Source: JANMZO01 sp963763135 (GTDB lineage Bacteria > Actinomycetota > Acidimicrobiia > Acidimicrobiales > JANYDT01). From it: a stretch of 64,000 bases of DNA. This document shows positions 34,131-42,465 of the stretch, piece after piece. The position numbers and the translations under genes were made by a program. The stretch lies in NCBI GenBank assembly GCA_963763135.1, contig CAVXNJ010000009.1:310001-374000 (forward strand), given 5' to 3'. Positions within the stretch are counted from its first letter, which is position 1. Every line of letters starts with the position of its first letter. Below the pieces are notes generated by a model. That model saw nothing but the letters and a program-made list of their open reading frames with translations, was not told the DNA's origin and searched no databases.

Positions 34131-35567
34131 ATGAACCAGTTCCTCAACGAGGATTTTCTTCTCACCAGCGATGTGGCCCGCGAGCTGTACCACGGGGTGG
34201 CGGCTGAGGCTGCAGTTGTCGACGTGCACAACCATCTTCCTCCGGCCGACATCGCTGGTAACCGGGTCTGGACCTCCTTGACCGAGTTGTGGCTCGACGA
34301 TGATCACTACAAATGGAAGGCGATGCGGCTCGCCGGATTCCGGGAAGAGCTCGTCACCGGTGACGCCGACCCGTGGGACAAGTTCGCGGCTTGGGCCGCG
34401 ACCGTTCAACGATCGCTCGGCAATCCGCTTTATGTATGGACGCACCTTGAGCTCCGACGGGTGTTCGGCATAGACATTCCGTTGAATCCGTCAACCGCCC
34501 GCGAGATCTACGACGAAGCAAACCGCCAGCTTCCGGGGTGGTCGGCTCAGCGGCTTCTCGAGCACTTCAAAGTGACCGTCGTGGCCACGACCGACGACCC
34601 GAAGGACAGCCTCGCGTCGCACGCTCAGCACTGGGGATCCGGAGATACCAAACCGGTGCGAACCGCGATGATCCCGACGTTCCGGCCCGATGCCGCTCAC
34701 CGGCTGCTCGACGACCCGGTGGCTTGGAACGCTTGGGCGGATGAGCTGGCGGCGGTGTCGGGATGCCCGGTGAACGACCTGGCGTCGTTGGTCGAAGCGC
34801 TGACCCATTCCTATGCGCGCTTTGCATCAATGGGGGCGCGTGCCAGCGATCACGGACTCGCCTGCCTGCCCGATCGACCTCGGGACTGCGATGTGGCCGA
34901 TTCGGTGATCAAGGCGGCCCGGAACGGACGGCCGGCGAGCGACGCGGAGCGCGAGATCGTCCTGCTCGAAGTCGTGGGCCTCGCTGCGAGCCTGGCCGCG
35001 TCCGACGATTCGGTGCTTCAACTGCACCTGGGTCCGTTGCGCAACGTTTCCCCCCGGTTGATGGGGTTGGTCGGGCGCGATGCGGGAGCCGACGTGATGG
35101 GCGACGAGCGGCAGGCCTTGGGGCTGGCCCGCTTCCTCGGCGATTTGGAACAGCGCGGTGAGCTTCCTCGTACTGTGCTCTACAACCTGAACCCTGCGAA
35201 CAACGCGCTGTTCGCAACGATGAGCGGAGCCTTCTCCCGGTCCGGTGTGACCTCACTCGTGCAGTGGGGGCCGCCGTGGTGGTTCAACGATCACGAAGCC
35301 GGCATGCGACGTCAGTTGGAAGAGTTGAGTCAAATCGGACAGATCGCCGGTTTCATAGGCATGCTTACCGATTCGCGTTCGATCCTTTCAATGACCCGAC
35401 ATGAACTGTTCCGTCGGATTTTGTGCGACGTGATAGGTGGCGAAGTCGCGAGCGGTCGCTATCCAAATGACAGTGACTACCTTCGTGTACTCGTCCGCGA
35501 TATCTGCATAGGAAACGCCGTCCGGTACTTCGGGTTTCCGTCGTCAGCGGAGCACTGGTCCCCGTGA
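34131..35567 (+). CDS. uxaC: Glucuronate (uronate) isomerase
   Basis: A 478-residue amidohydrolase-fold isomerase, EC 5.3.1.12, converting glucuronate to fructuronate or galacturonate to tagaturonate. It begins MNQFLNEDFLL, with metal motif VVDVHNHLPPADI, VWTHLELRRVFGI, VATTDDPKDSL, and the ending WWFNDHEAGMRRQLEELSQI, GMLTDSRSILSMTRHELFRR, all UxaC hallmarks. ATG 34131 has GGGAG eight bases upstream; the frame is open further, overlapping the SDR. Its stop overlaps the fusion gene start (GTGA). Confidence 0.95.
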   Translation: MNQFLNEDFLLTSDVARELYHGVAAEAAVVDVHNHLPPADIAGNRVWTSLTELWLDDDHYKWKAMRLAGFREELVTGDADPWDKFAAWAATVQRSLGNPLYVWTHLELRRVFGIDIPLNPSTAREIYDEANRQLPGWSAQRLLEHFKVTVVATTDDPKDSLASHAQHWGSGDTKPVRTAMIPTFRPDAAHRLLDDPVAWNAWADELAAVSGCPVNDLASLVEALTHSYARFASMGARASDHGLACLPDRPRDCDVADSVIKAARNGRPASDAEREIVLLEVVGLAASLAASDDSVLQLHLGPLRNVSPRLMGLVGRDAGADVMGDERQALGLARFLGDLEQRGELPRTVLYNLNPANNALFATMSGAFSRSGVTSLVQWGPPWWFNDHEAGMRRQLEELSQIGQIAGFIGMLTDSRSILSMTRHELFRRILCDVIGGEVASGRYPNDSDYLRVLVRDICIGNAVRYFGFPSSAEHWSP

Positions 35568-37411
35568 ACCGGCCGTTGCGGTTGGTCGTGATGGGCGTCG
35601 CCGGATGCGGAAAATCGACGGTAGCTGCGGCGCTCGCCGAGACGTTCGACGCCCGCTTCGTGGAGGCGGACGAGCACCACCTTCCCGCGAGCATCCAAAA
35701 GATGGCGGCAGGAATTCCTCTGACCGATGCCGACCGTTGGCCGTGGCTCACCCTGCTCCAGCAAGAGTTGAACGGTGAGGGTCCGGTCGTGTTGGCCTGT
35801 TCCACGTTGAAGCGGAGCTATCGCGACCTGCTTCGTCGGGCTGGGGGCGTGCATTTCGTGTTTCTCAGTGTCGATCAAGCCGAGATCGAGCGGCGACTCA
35901 CCAAGCGGCCTGGGCATTTCATGGGGGCCACGATGGCGGCCAGCCAGTTCGCTGCGCTCGAAGTGCCGGGAGCGGATGAGACCGACGTCATCATGCTGTC
36001 CGCAGGCGGTCCGATGTCTGCGGTGATCGAGAAGGCCATTGCCGGATGCGACGTAGACCCGTTACCTCGGCCCTTCGCTGAGCCTCTTCTCGCCGTCGGC
36101 GGAGTGGACTGGGATATGTCGTCGGATGAGTTGGCTGCTCGAATCAGGCGAATCGCCGACACCGAGGTTGTTTCGAACGGCGCGAGACGGGTGTTGCTCG
36201 TTCCGCCCGATCACACCCGCCTGCACTCGCGAGCGGGCGAGATCACCGCCGAGTTCTATGAGTCGTTGACTGCCGCAGGATGCGAAGTCGCGGTGCTTCC
36301 GGCCCTGGGTACTCACGCCGCGATGAGTGTCGGTGACTGCCAGCTTCTATTCGGGGACCGGATTCCTTACGCGCGCATACTTCATCACCAGTGGCGGACC
36401 AACCTGGTCGGGGTTGGGGAGATCGGCTCGAACGAGGTCGCGGTGCTGTCGGCGGGCCGGTTCGGCGAGCCCATCCCGGTGGAGACCGATCAGATTCTTT
36501 TTGAGGACTGGGACATCGTGATCTCGGTTGGTCAGGTGGTTCCCCACGAGGTGATCGGCATGGCCAATTTCACCAAGAACATCGTGATCGGCCTCGGTGG
36601 TTCCCCCACCATCCATCGCAGCCATTTCCTCGGTGCTGCCGCGGGCATGGAGAACATTATGGGCCGGGTCGACAGTCCCGTTCGCCACGTAGTCGATGCC
36701 GCCTTCGACCGTTTCCTGGCCGAGCGGATCAAGGTGTTATGGGTACTTACTGTTATGGAAGACACCGAGGGCGGTGTCGTGCAACGTGGCCTGTTTGTCG
36801 GACGCGGCCGATCGAGTGAAAGTGGGGGAGCGGCGTATCGGGCCGCCGCCGACCTGGCTATCCGTTGCAACGTTCAGCTCGTCGAACGGCCCTTTGACCG
36901 GGTGGCCTGTTGGCTCGACGCTGATGAGTTCCGCAGCACCTGGCTTGGCAACAAGGCGGTCTACCGCACCCGCATGGCGATCGCCGATAACGGCGAACTG
37001 ATCGTGCTTGCGCCCGGGGTGCGGGTGTTCGGCGAGGACGCTTCCATCGACGCGTTGATCCGTCGGCACGGGTACCACGGCACGCCGGCGACGGTCGAGG
37101 CTATGGCCTCGGATCCCGAACTGACGTTGAACCTCGGAGCCGCCGCGCACCTCATCCACGGCAGCAGCGAGGGCCGGTTTCGCATCACCTATTGCACCGA
37201 CCCGGCCAACGGCGGGCTGACCCGTGAAGAGGTGGAAGGCGCGGGCTTCGCGTGGGCCTCGCTACCGGAGATGCTCGAACGACTCGGCGTCGACAGCGCC
37301 ACAGCGAACGGCCGACGTTGCGACGACCAGGGCGTGCCGTTCGACTTCATCGCCAACCCGGCTCTCGGCCTCTGGGCCACGGCCGAGCGTTTCGGCGCGA
37401 CGCTGTTTTGA
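35564..37411 (+). CDS. Gluconokinase - LarA-type epimerase fusion
   Basis: A 615-residue two-domain protein. Residues 1-165 are gluconokinase: P-loop GVAGCGKST (11-19), EADEHHLPASIQKMAAGIPL, DADRWPWL, ACSTLKRSYRDLLR and RPGHFMGATMAASQFAALE. Residues about 175-615 are a LarA (DUF2088) nickel-dependent hydroxyacid racemase/epimerase domain: VPPDHTR (214-218), His251 in LGTHAAM, His328, Lys338 and His354. The spacing of the last three (10 and 16) equals that of LarA residues 174, 184 and 200. A LarA-family D-gluconate 2-epimerase is known, so the domain may convert mannonate to gluconate, which the kinase then phosphorylates to 6-phosphogluconate. GTG start overlaps uxaC. No cofactor genes (larB, larC, larE) are in the window. 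Confidence 0.88.
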   Translation: MNRPLRLVVMGVAGCGKSTVAAALAETFDARFVEADEHHLPASIQKMAAGIPLTDADRWPWLTLLQQELNGEGPVVLACSTLKRSYRDLLRRAGGVHFVFLSVDQAEIERRLTKRPGHFMGATMAASQFAALEVPGADETDVIMLSAGGPMSAVIEKAIAGCDVDPLPRPFAEPLLAVGGVDWDMSSDELAARIRRIADTEVVSNGARRVLLVPPDHTRLHSRAGEITAEFYESLTAAGCEVAVLPALGTHAAMSVGDCQLLFGDRIPYARILHHQWRTNLVGVGEIGSNEVAVLSAGRFGEPIPVETDQILFEDWDIVISVGQVVPHEVIGMANFTKNIVIGLGGSPTIHRSHFLGAAAGMENIMGRVDSPVRHVVDAAFDRFLAERIKVLWVLTVMEDTEGGVVQRGLFVGRGRSSESGGAAYRAAADLAIRCNVQLVERPFDRVACWLDADEFRSTWLGNKAVYRTRMAIADNGELIVLAPGVRVFGEDASIDALIRRHGYHGTPATVEAMASDPELTLNLGAAAHLIHGSSEGRFRITYCTDPANGGLTREEVEGAGFAWASLPEMLERLGVDSATANGRRCDDQGVPFDFIANPALGLWATAERFGATLF

Positions 37412-37574
37412 TCGGTAGCGCCAGGAGCCCGTCGGGGGCCGGGCGCAGTAGTGATCCTGCGGCGCATATCGCGAGGCAGCTCCAGCTGTCCGGGTCTCCT
37501 GACACCCTCTCATTTGTGTGTGTGGCAAAGGTCATTTCTGATACAAACATATGTACGTTTCTGTGTAGTAGGGT

Positions 37575-38787
37575 ATGTGTGTGGATAGCTGCATCACCGA
37601 TCAGATTGCCGTGGCACGGGCCGCGATCGATCGCGTGCTGTCCAACCTCACAGGTGCTGACATCACTGGCTCCACGGTCAAGGAACTCCGAGCGTTATTG
37701 GACCGGGTTGATGTTGGAATTACGTTCGCGTACAACCGGTTCCAAACGTCCGGAGACCACCTCCTCGACGGGTACCCGAACGGACCGGCTTGGCTCGCGG
37801 CCAACACCCGGGCGTTACGAAGCGAAGGGCACGCCCGGAAAGAACACGCTGACCTACTGGACCTGCTCGGCTCGTTTGGTGACTCCTTTCATGGCAACCG
37901 GATTGGGTACGCCCACATTCGTATCCTGGCCCCAGCGGTGACCGAAGAACGACGCCCGTTGGCGGTTCGCGACGAGAACGTGTTGCTCGAAGCGGCGGAA
38001 GCACTCACGCCGTCGGAGTTCAAAATGGCGGTCCGTAAATGGATGTCGTTGTGTGACGACGAACTGTCCGACCCCACCCGACCCGACACTCATGCTGCGC
38101 GCCGACGGGTCACGCTGACCGTATTGCCCGATGGCTCGTGGAAGCTCGACGGGATCCTCGAACCACTCGCAGGTGAAACCCTTGCCGCCGCGCTGAACCG
38201 CGGTGATGCCGTCCAAGCGGCTGCGTGATGATGACCGCACGATCGTGCAGAAGCGCCATGATGCGCTTCACGACATCGCCAACGAGATCCTCGGCAACGA
38301 CGATCTTTCGGAGGTTCACGGGTCCCGGCCGAACGTCACCGTGATCGTGAACGGCGACAACGGCAACGCCACCACGGCGTCGGGAACCGTCCTCCCACGT
38401 TGGGTGCGTGATGCGATGTGCTGCGACGCGACGTTCACCGCAGTGTTCCTGTCCGGCAAAGGCGTCCCGTTCGATGTTGGAACCCCGATCACCGGGATAC
38501 CAGTCCGCACTCGTCGCGCCATCATCGCCCGCGACTGCCATTGCCGCTACCCCGGATGCTGCCGCCCGCCCCGCTGGTCACACATCCACCACCTCAAGCA
38601 CCGCGAAGACGGCGGAGCCAACGAGCCCGAAAACCTCGTACTCCTCTGCAGCTTCCATCACCGACTCGTCCACCGCCTAGGCCTCACCCTCACGATGGAC
38701 ACCGACAACATCACCCTCCTCATCCACTGGCCCAACGGCATCATCCTCCACAGCCCACCAACCACACACCTCGCCCTCGCCTGCTAG
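37575..38787 (+). CDS. DUF222 / HNH endonuclease-domain protein (frameshifted)
   Basis: A common actinobacterial multicopy type: an N-terminal DUF222 helical domain (residues 1-200, including LDGILEPLAGETLAAALN) and a C-terminal HNH motif, CRYPGCCRPPRWSHIHHLKH with GGANEPENLVLLCSFHHRLVH. The frame breaks at about 38199-38202; deleting one base joins ETLAAALNR to MPSKRLRDDDRT, as in the family. ATG 37575 is listed; a GTG six bases later has AGGG at a good distance. Function is unknown; related copies resemble selfish repetitive elements. Possible nuclease activity is inferred from the motif. Confidence 0.85.
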
Positions 38788-38803
38788 GACACCAACAGAC
38801 CCT

Positions 38804-38837
38804 TGTTTGCTGGCCGGAGTACTCCGGCCAGCAAACA
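38804..38837. terminator. Perfect 34-base palindrome, bidirectional terminator
   Basis: TGTTTGCTGGCCGGAGT (38804-38820) and its exact complement (38821-38837) meet with no spacer. It begins 17 bases after the HNH stop and is 100 bases before the convergent oxidoreductase stop. The position fits a terminator; its symmetry would also suit a binding or cleavage site. Confidence 0.6.
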
Positions 38838-38937
38838 GCGCGTCGCTTGTTCGTCTCGGGTGTCGGGAAGTCAATTGATACAGCGTCCGGGCGCAGTCGA
38901 GTTCCTCGTCAAGGTGCCAACGTCTTGCCCGGGTAGG

Positions 38938-40167
38938 TTAGGTCTTCGTTGTTGTCTGGCTCGCGGTGGATGGCGAACCACGGACCCAACGACCGCGACG
39001 CTCTGTGTACTTACCTTCTGCGCGGATTCGGTTGTTGAGCTCGGTGAGGTAACGGCTTTCGTCGAAGTTGGTGATCGAGACCTCTTCGCCCGTCCAACTT
39101 GAGAGGTGGATGGCGTTGGCGAGGCGAACGCCGTGGATGCCGTCGGCGCCGGGAGCGATGAGGGGAGTGCCGTCGACGATGTTCGCAGCAAAGTTCGCCA
39201 GCACATCTGCGTGCTGCTTGCCCCATACCGACTCGTAGGTCTTCGTCTCCGTGGTCATGTACTGGCCGAGGTCGGCCTGCCCGCGGAACAGATTCACCAC
39301 GTCGGCCGCGCTCATCGAGTCGCTGATCGACCGCTCCGAGTCATTGAGTCGCGTGATGGTCACGGTCTTGGAGTCGTCGACGACGATCTTGCCCCGGTCA
39401 CAGAGGATCTCCAAGCGGTCAGTTCCGACGATGTCGTGGGTCGATGTGATGAACGACCCGGTCGCTCCGTTGCCGAAGTCAGCGAGCGCGTTGACTTCGT
39501 CTTCCACGGCAATGTCGCGTTGGAAGCCAAAGGAGCACTTCGCGAACACCGCGGTCGGAACGCCGCACAGCCACTGCCACAGGTCGAGTTGGTGGGGTGC
39601 CTGATTCACGAGCACGCCGCCGCCCTCGCCGCCCCACGTGGCCCGCCACTCGCTCTGGTCGTAGTAGGCCTGCGGCCGCCACCATGTGGTGATGACCCAA
39701 CTGGTATGACGAAGCGCTCCGAGCTCACCGCTCGCCAGGAGTGCTCGCAGGTCGACGTAGAGGGGGTTGGTCCGCTGGTTGAACATGATGGCGAAGGTGA
39801 GGTCAGGCTTCGTTGCCGCGAACGTCAGAAGCTCGTTGACCTGCACCGTGTAGACGCCGGCGGGTTTCTCGACGAGCGCATGAATCCCTCGCTCAAGCGA
39901 AGCGATTCCCATCTCGGGATGCAGGTAGTGGGGGACGGTGGTGACGATGGCATCGACGCTGCCTCTGTTGAGCATCGCCACGTAGTCTTCGAAGAAGGGC
40001 ACACCGTAACGTTCCGCGGCTCTGGCCTTTGACGCGTCGACGTCGCAGATCGCCCCGATGGTCATGTTCGCGATCTTGCCGTCGGCGAGCAGCTTGGCGT
40101 ACATCCCACCTTGAGCTCCCAGGCCAATGATCCCCAGGCGAACGACCTTGGAAGTAGCGGGACTCAT
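38938..40167 (-). CDS. Gfo/Idh/MocA-family oxidoreductase
   Basis: A 409-residue NAD(P)-dependent dehydrogenase: Rossmann loop LGIIGLGAQGGMYA, catalytic Lys region HALVEKPAGVYT, and the C-terminal substrate domain with NQAPHQLDLWQWLCG. ATG 40167 overlaps the isomerase stop (ATGA), with AAGGAG upstream. It is last in an operon of two sugar isomerase-like genes, suggesting catabolism of an inositol or a modified sugar. The substrate is unknown. Confidence 0.92.
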   Translation of the reverse strand: MSPATSKVVRLGIIGLGAQGGMYAKLLADGKIANMTIGAICDVDASKARAAERYGVPFFEDYVAMLNRGSVDAIVTTVPHYLHPEMGIASLERGIHALVEKPAGVYTVQVNELLTFAATKPDLTFAIMFNQRTNPLYVDLRALLASGELGALRHTSWVITTWWRPQAYYDQSEWRATWGGEGGGVLVNQAPHQLDLWQWLCGVPTAVFAKCSFGFQRDIAVEDEVNALADFGNGATGSFITSTHDIVGTDRLEILCDRGKIVVDDSKTVTITRLNDSERSISDSMSAADVVNLFRGQADLGQYMTTETKTYESVWGKQHADVLANFAANIVDGTPLIAPGADGIHGVRLANAIHLSSWTGEEVSITNFDESRYLTELNNRIRAEGKYTERRGRWVRGSPSTASQTTTKT

Positions 40168-41072
40168 TGCGTTGCTCCTTGGATCGGCAGATTGTTCACG
40201 GCCCATTCGTAGGATCGTCGGGTTGACTCGAAGCGGTCATCGATGCTCGGTTCATCGACCTCGATCATGTAATCACCGTCGTAGTCGGGCGGCATCGCGG
40301 CGAGGACCGCAGGGAAGTCGACCACGCCGAAACCGGGTTCGGCCCAGAGTCGTTTCGATGACTGCGCCGCGAAGTACGACACGCCGATCCGGGCTTCGGG
40401 ATCGAGATAGTCCGCGAACATATCTTTGATGTGAATTGCGCCCATGCGATCGGCATGGCGGGCGATGACGTCAGCAGGATTCGCTCCGGCCCACATGAGG
40501 TGTCCGGTGTCGGGTCCCAGCCCGATGAGCGAAGCGTCGATACCGGACATCACCGCGTCGACCTCGTCGGCCGTTTCGAACACCCCTCCGATGTGGTTGT
40601 GCAGGACGGCATGGATGCCTTCGGCCTGGAAGACCCCACACACCCGGCCGAGATTCTCCAGGCAGAGATCGAACCGGTCCTGGCGAAAGTCGGCTCCGGT
40701 GCCGGGAGCGGCCATGCGGGCCTTGATCATCATGGACGACACCATCGCCCGATCCATTCCGAGCGTCGCTTGGGCAGCTGCGAACACCCGGGCCTTTTCC
40801 GTTTCGACGGCGATGTCGATCGTTTCATCCAGGGGCGAGCTGAACAGGCTGACCGACGGGCTCAGGCCATAGGAGCCGATCCAGTCCAGATACTCCGTGG
40901 CGGTCATGCCCTCGGGGATATCGGCCTTCACGGCGGTGTAGCCGAGGGTCTGGTAGTCACGGAAGGCGGTGTCGAATACCTCCTTCGACTTGTTGACCTT
41001 CCCGTTGACCAGCCAATAGGCGATGGGGTTTACCGCCAACCGTGGTGTACGACGTATCGCAGCCCTGCTCAC
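40164..41072 (-). CDS. Sugar phosphate isomerase/epimerase-like TIM barrel
   Basis: A 302-residue xylose isomerase-like TIM barrel: VNPIAYWLVNGKV, AVLHNHIGGVFET (metal His), LGPDTGHLMWAGAN (Asp and His ligands), GAIHIKDMFADYLD and DYMIEVDEPSIDD. GTG 41072 is the chosen start because it overlaps the upstream stop (GTGA); upstream codons show no similarity. These enzymes isomerise, epimerise or dehydrate sugars and inosols. Operon with the oxidoreductase. Confidence 0.88.
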   Translation of the reverse strand: MSRAAIRRTPRLAVNPIAYWLVNGKVNKSKEVFDTAFRDYQTLGYTAVKADIPEGMTATEYLDWIGSYGLSPSVSLFSSPLDETIDIAVETEKARVFAAAQATLGMDRAMVSSMMIKARMAAPGTGADFRQDRFDLCLENLGRVCGVFQAEGIHAVLHNHIGGVFETADEVDAVMSGIDASLIGLGPDTGHLMWAGANPADVIARHADRMGAIHIKDMFADYLDPEARIGVSYFAAQSSKRLWAEPGFGVVDFPAVLAAMPPDYDGDYMIEVDEPSIDDRFESTRRSYEWAVNNLPIQGATQ

Positions 41073-41899
41073 TGGAACTCGATTCCCTGCTCGGACAGCA
41101 GTCCGGTGAACGCGGTGTGGGCGACGGTCCAAAGGTCGGGTCCGCACATTCCACCAAACGCGTCGAACTGGCCGAGGTGGGGCTCAAGTGAGAAGAAGCC
41201 GTCGAAGCCGTCGTCGTGCAACGCACGGACCACCTCGCGAAGCTGGCCGTCGCCCTCACCTGCCGGAAGCACGTCCTTGGCTCCGAACTTCGCGTCTTTG
41301 ATGTGCATGTACGCCAGGTGCGGGCGCATCGTGGCGTAGGCATCGTCGAATGGATGCACGTCGCATTGGACGAAATTCGCCGGGTCCATGATCAGGCGCA
41401 AGCCGGGGGAGTTGACCGCTTCGACCATGTCGACGCATCGGCGTGGAATGTCGCCGAAGATGTGCTTCTCGTTTTCGTGGAGGGCCACGATTCCATGCTC
41501 CTCGGCGATAGCGGCAATGGCCGCCATCCGCCGGATCACCTCATCCCGGTGCCGGTCGGGGTCGTCGCCTTTGTCGATGAAGAAGGAGAATACGCGGACA
41601 TACATCGCGCCGAAGTTGTTGGCCAACGTGGCGGCGTGGCGCATGCGGTCGAGATGGGGTTCCAGGTCGCCGGAGATCTTGATCTTGCCGATCGGAGATC
41701 CGATGCTCGACACGCTGATGCCTGCGGCATCGAGCATCGCCTTCGCATCAGCAAGCTGGGCGTCCGACAGATCCAGGATGTTGGTCTTCCACGCGCTGCG
41801 GAACTCCAGATGCCTTATCCCGAGCTTGGTCAGCAGAGCAACCTGCTCGGCGAAGTCGGGTGACACTTCATCCGCGAACCCGGTGAGTGTCCACGTCAT
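41069..41899 (-). CDS. Sugar phosphate isomerase/epimerase-like TIM barrel
   Basis: A 276-residue xylose isomerase-like protein: LTGFADEVSPDFAEQVALLT, IRHLEFRSAWKTNILD, GIVALHENEKHIFGD, RLIMDPANFVQCDVHP, YMHIKDAKFGAKDVLPAGEG and FFSLEPHL, with Glu, Asp and His residues of the metal site. It is first in the operon. Distinct in sequence from its neighbour, so it probably acts on a different intermediate. Confidence 0.9.
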   Translation of the reverse strand: MTWTLTGFADEVSPDFAEQVALLTKLGIRHLEFRSAWKTNILDLSDAQLADAKAMLDAAGISVSSIGSPIGKIKISGDLEPHLDRMRHAATLANNFGAMYVRVFSFFIDKGDDPDRHRDEVIRRMAAIAAIAEEHGIVALHENEKHIFGDIPRRCVDMVEAVNSPGLRLIMDPANFVQCDVHPFDDAYATMRPHLAYMHIKDAKFGAKDVLPAGEGDGQLREVVRALHDDGFDGFFSLEPHLGQFDAFGGMCGPDLWTVAHTAFTGLLSEQGIEFQ

Positions 41900-41973
41900 T
41901 GAGCATTCCCGGACTCGAACTCGTCGATCGCAATCATGTTGAGCACTCTACCGAGTGAACAACTCCGGGTTGT

Positions 41974-42354
41974 TCAGCCGTCTTCGGTCGAGGTGTCGAG
42001 TACGTCGGTTGACGCAATGGCCATGCGGTCAAGGACGCGGTCGATTTCGTTCTCGCTGAGACCGTATTCGCGGATGGTCTCCATGAACAGATCGAGGAAG
42101 CGGACGAAGTGACGACCGCGAATACCCCGGCCGGTGTGGGCGTCGCGAAGACCGTTGGGGGACATGGACCCCGGACCACCGAGGGCGATGGTTACGTACT
42201 CACGCTGCATGGCCAGTAGACGTTCGAGGTTGGTGGCCGCAAAGAACGTCGCGAGTTCCGGGTCGACGATGACCTTTTCGTAGAAGGCCGCAATGATCTG
42301 CTCGACCGCTTGGTCACCTCCGATCCGCTCGTAGGGGGTGGTTTTACCAGGCAT
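41974..42354 (-). CDS. Group I truncated haemoglobin
   Basis: A 126-residue haem protein: PYERIGGDQAVEQIIAAFYE, DPELATFFAATNLERLLAMQ, REYVTIALGGPG, then the proximal His in RDAHTGRGI and HFVRFLDLFMETIREYGL. This is the 2-on-2 globin fold. Family members detoxify NO or bind oxygen. It stands alone downstream of a sugar isomerase operon; no reductase is adjacent. Confidence 0.92.
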   Translation of the reverse strand: MPGKTTPYERIGGDQAVEQIIAAFYEKVIVDPELATFFAATNLERLLAMQREYVTIALGGPGSMSPNGLRDAHTGRGIRGRHFVRFLDLFMETIREYGLSENEIDRVLDRMAIASTDVLDTSTEDG

Positions 42355-42403
42355 GTGTGTAGCCTGCCCCTTCGGAAGTCCCGGGCCTTGGGTCCAATGG
42401 AAA

Positions 42404-42435
42404 GGGACGAACGGGCCCTTCGGCCCGTTCGTCCC
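42404..42435 (-). terminator. Intrinsic terminator after the GT39-like gene
   Basis: A perfect 14-base stem, GGGACGAACGGGCC (42404-42417) with GGCCCGTTCGTCCC (42422-42435), around a 4-base loop. It starts 31 bases after the glycosyltransferase stop and on the minus strand is followed by TTT. It also lies just upstream of the globin gene start, so it insulates the two. Confidence 0.75.
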
Positions 42436-42465
42436 AAAACATGTGGTTCGTGGTCGTTCGTTGAG

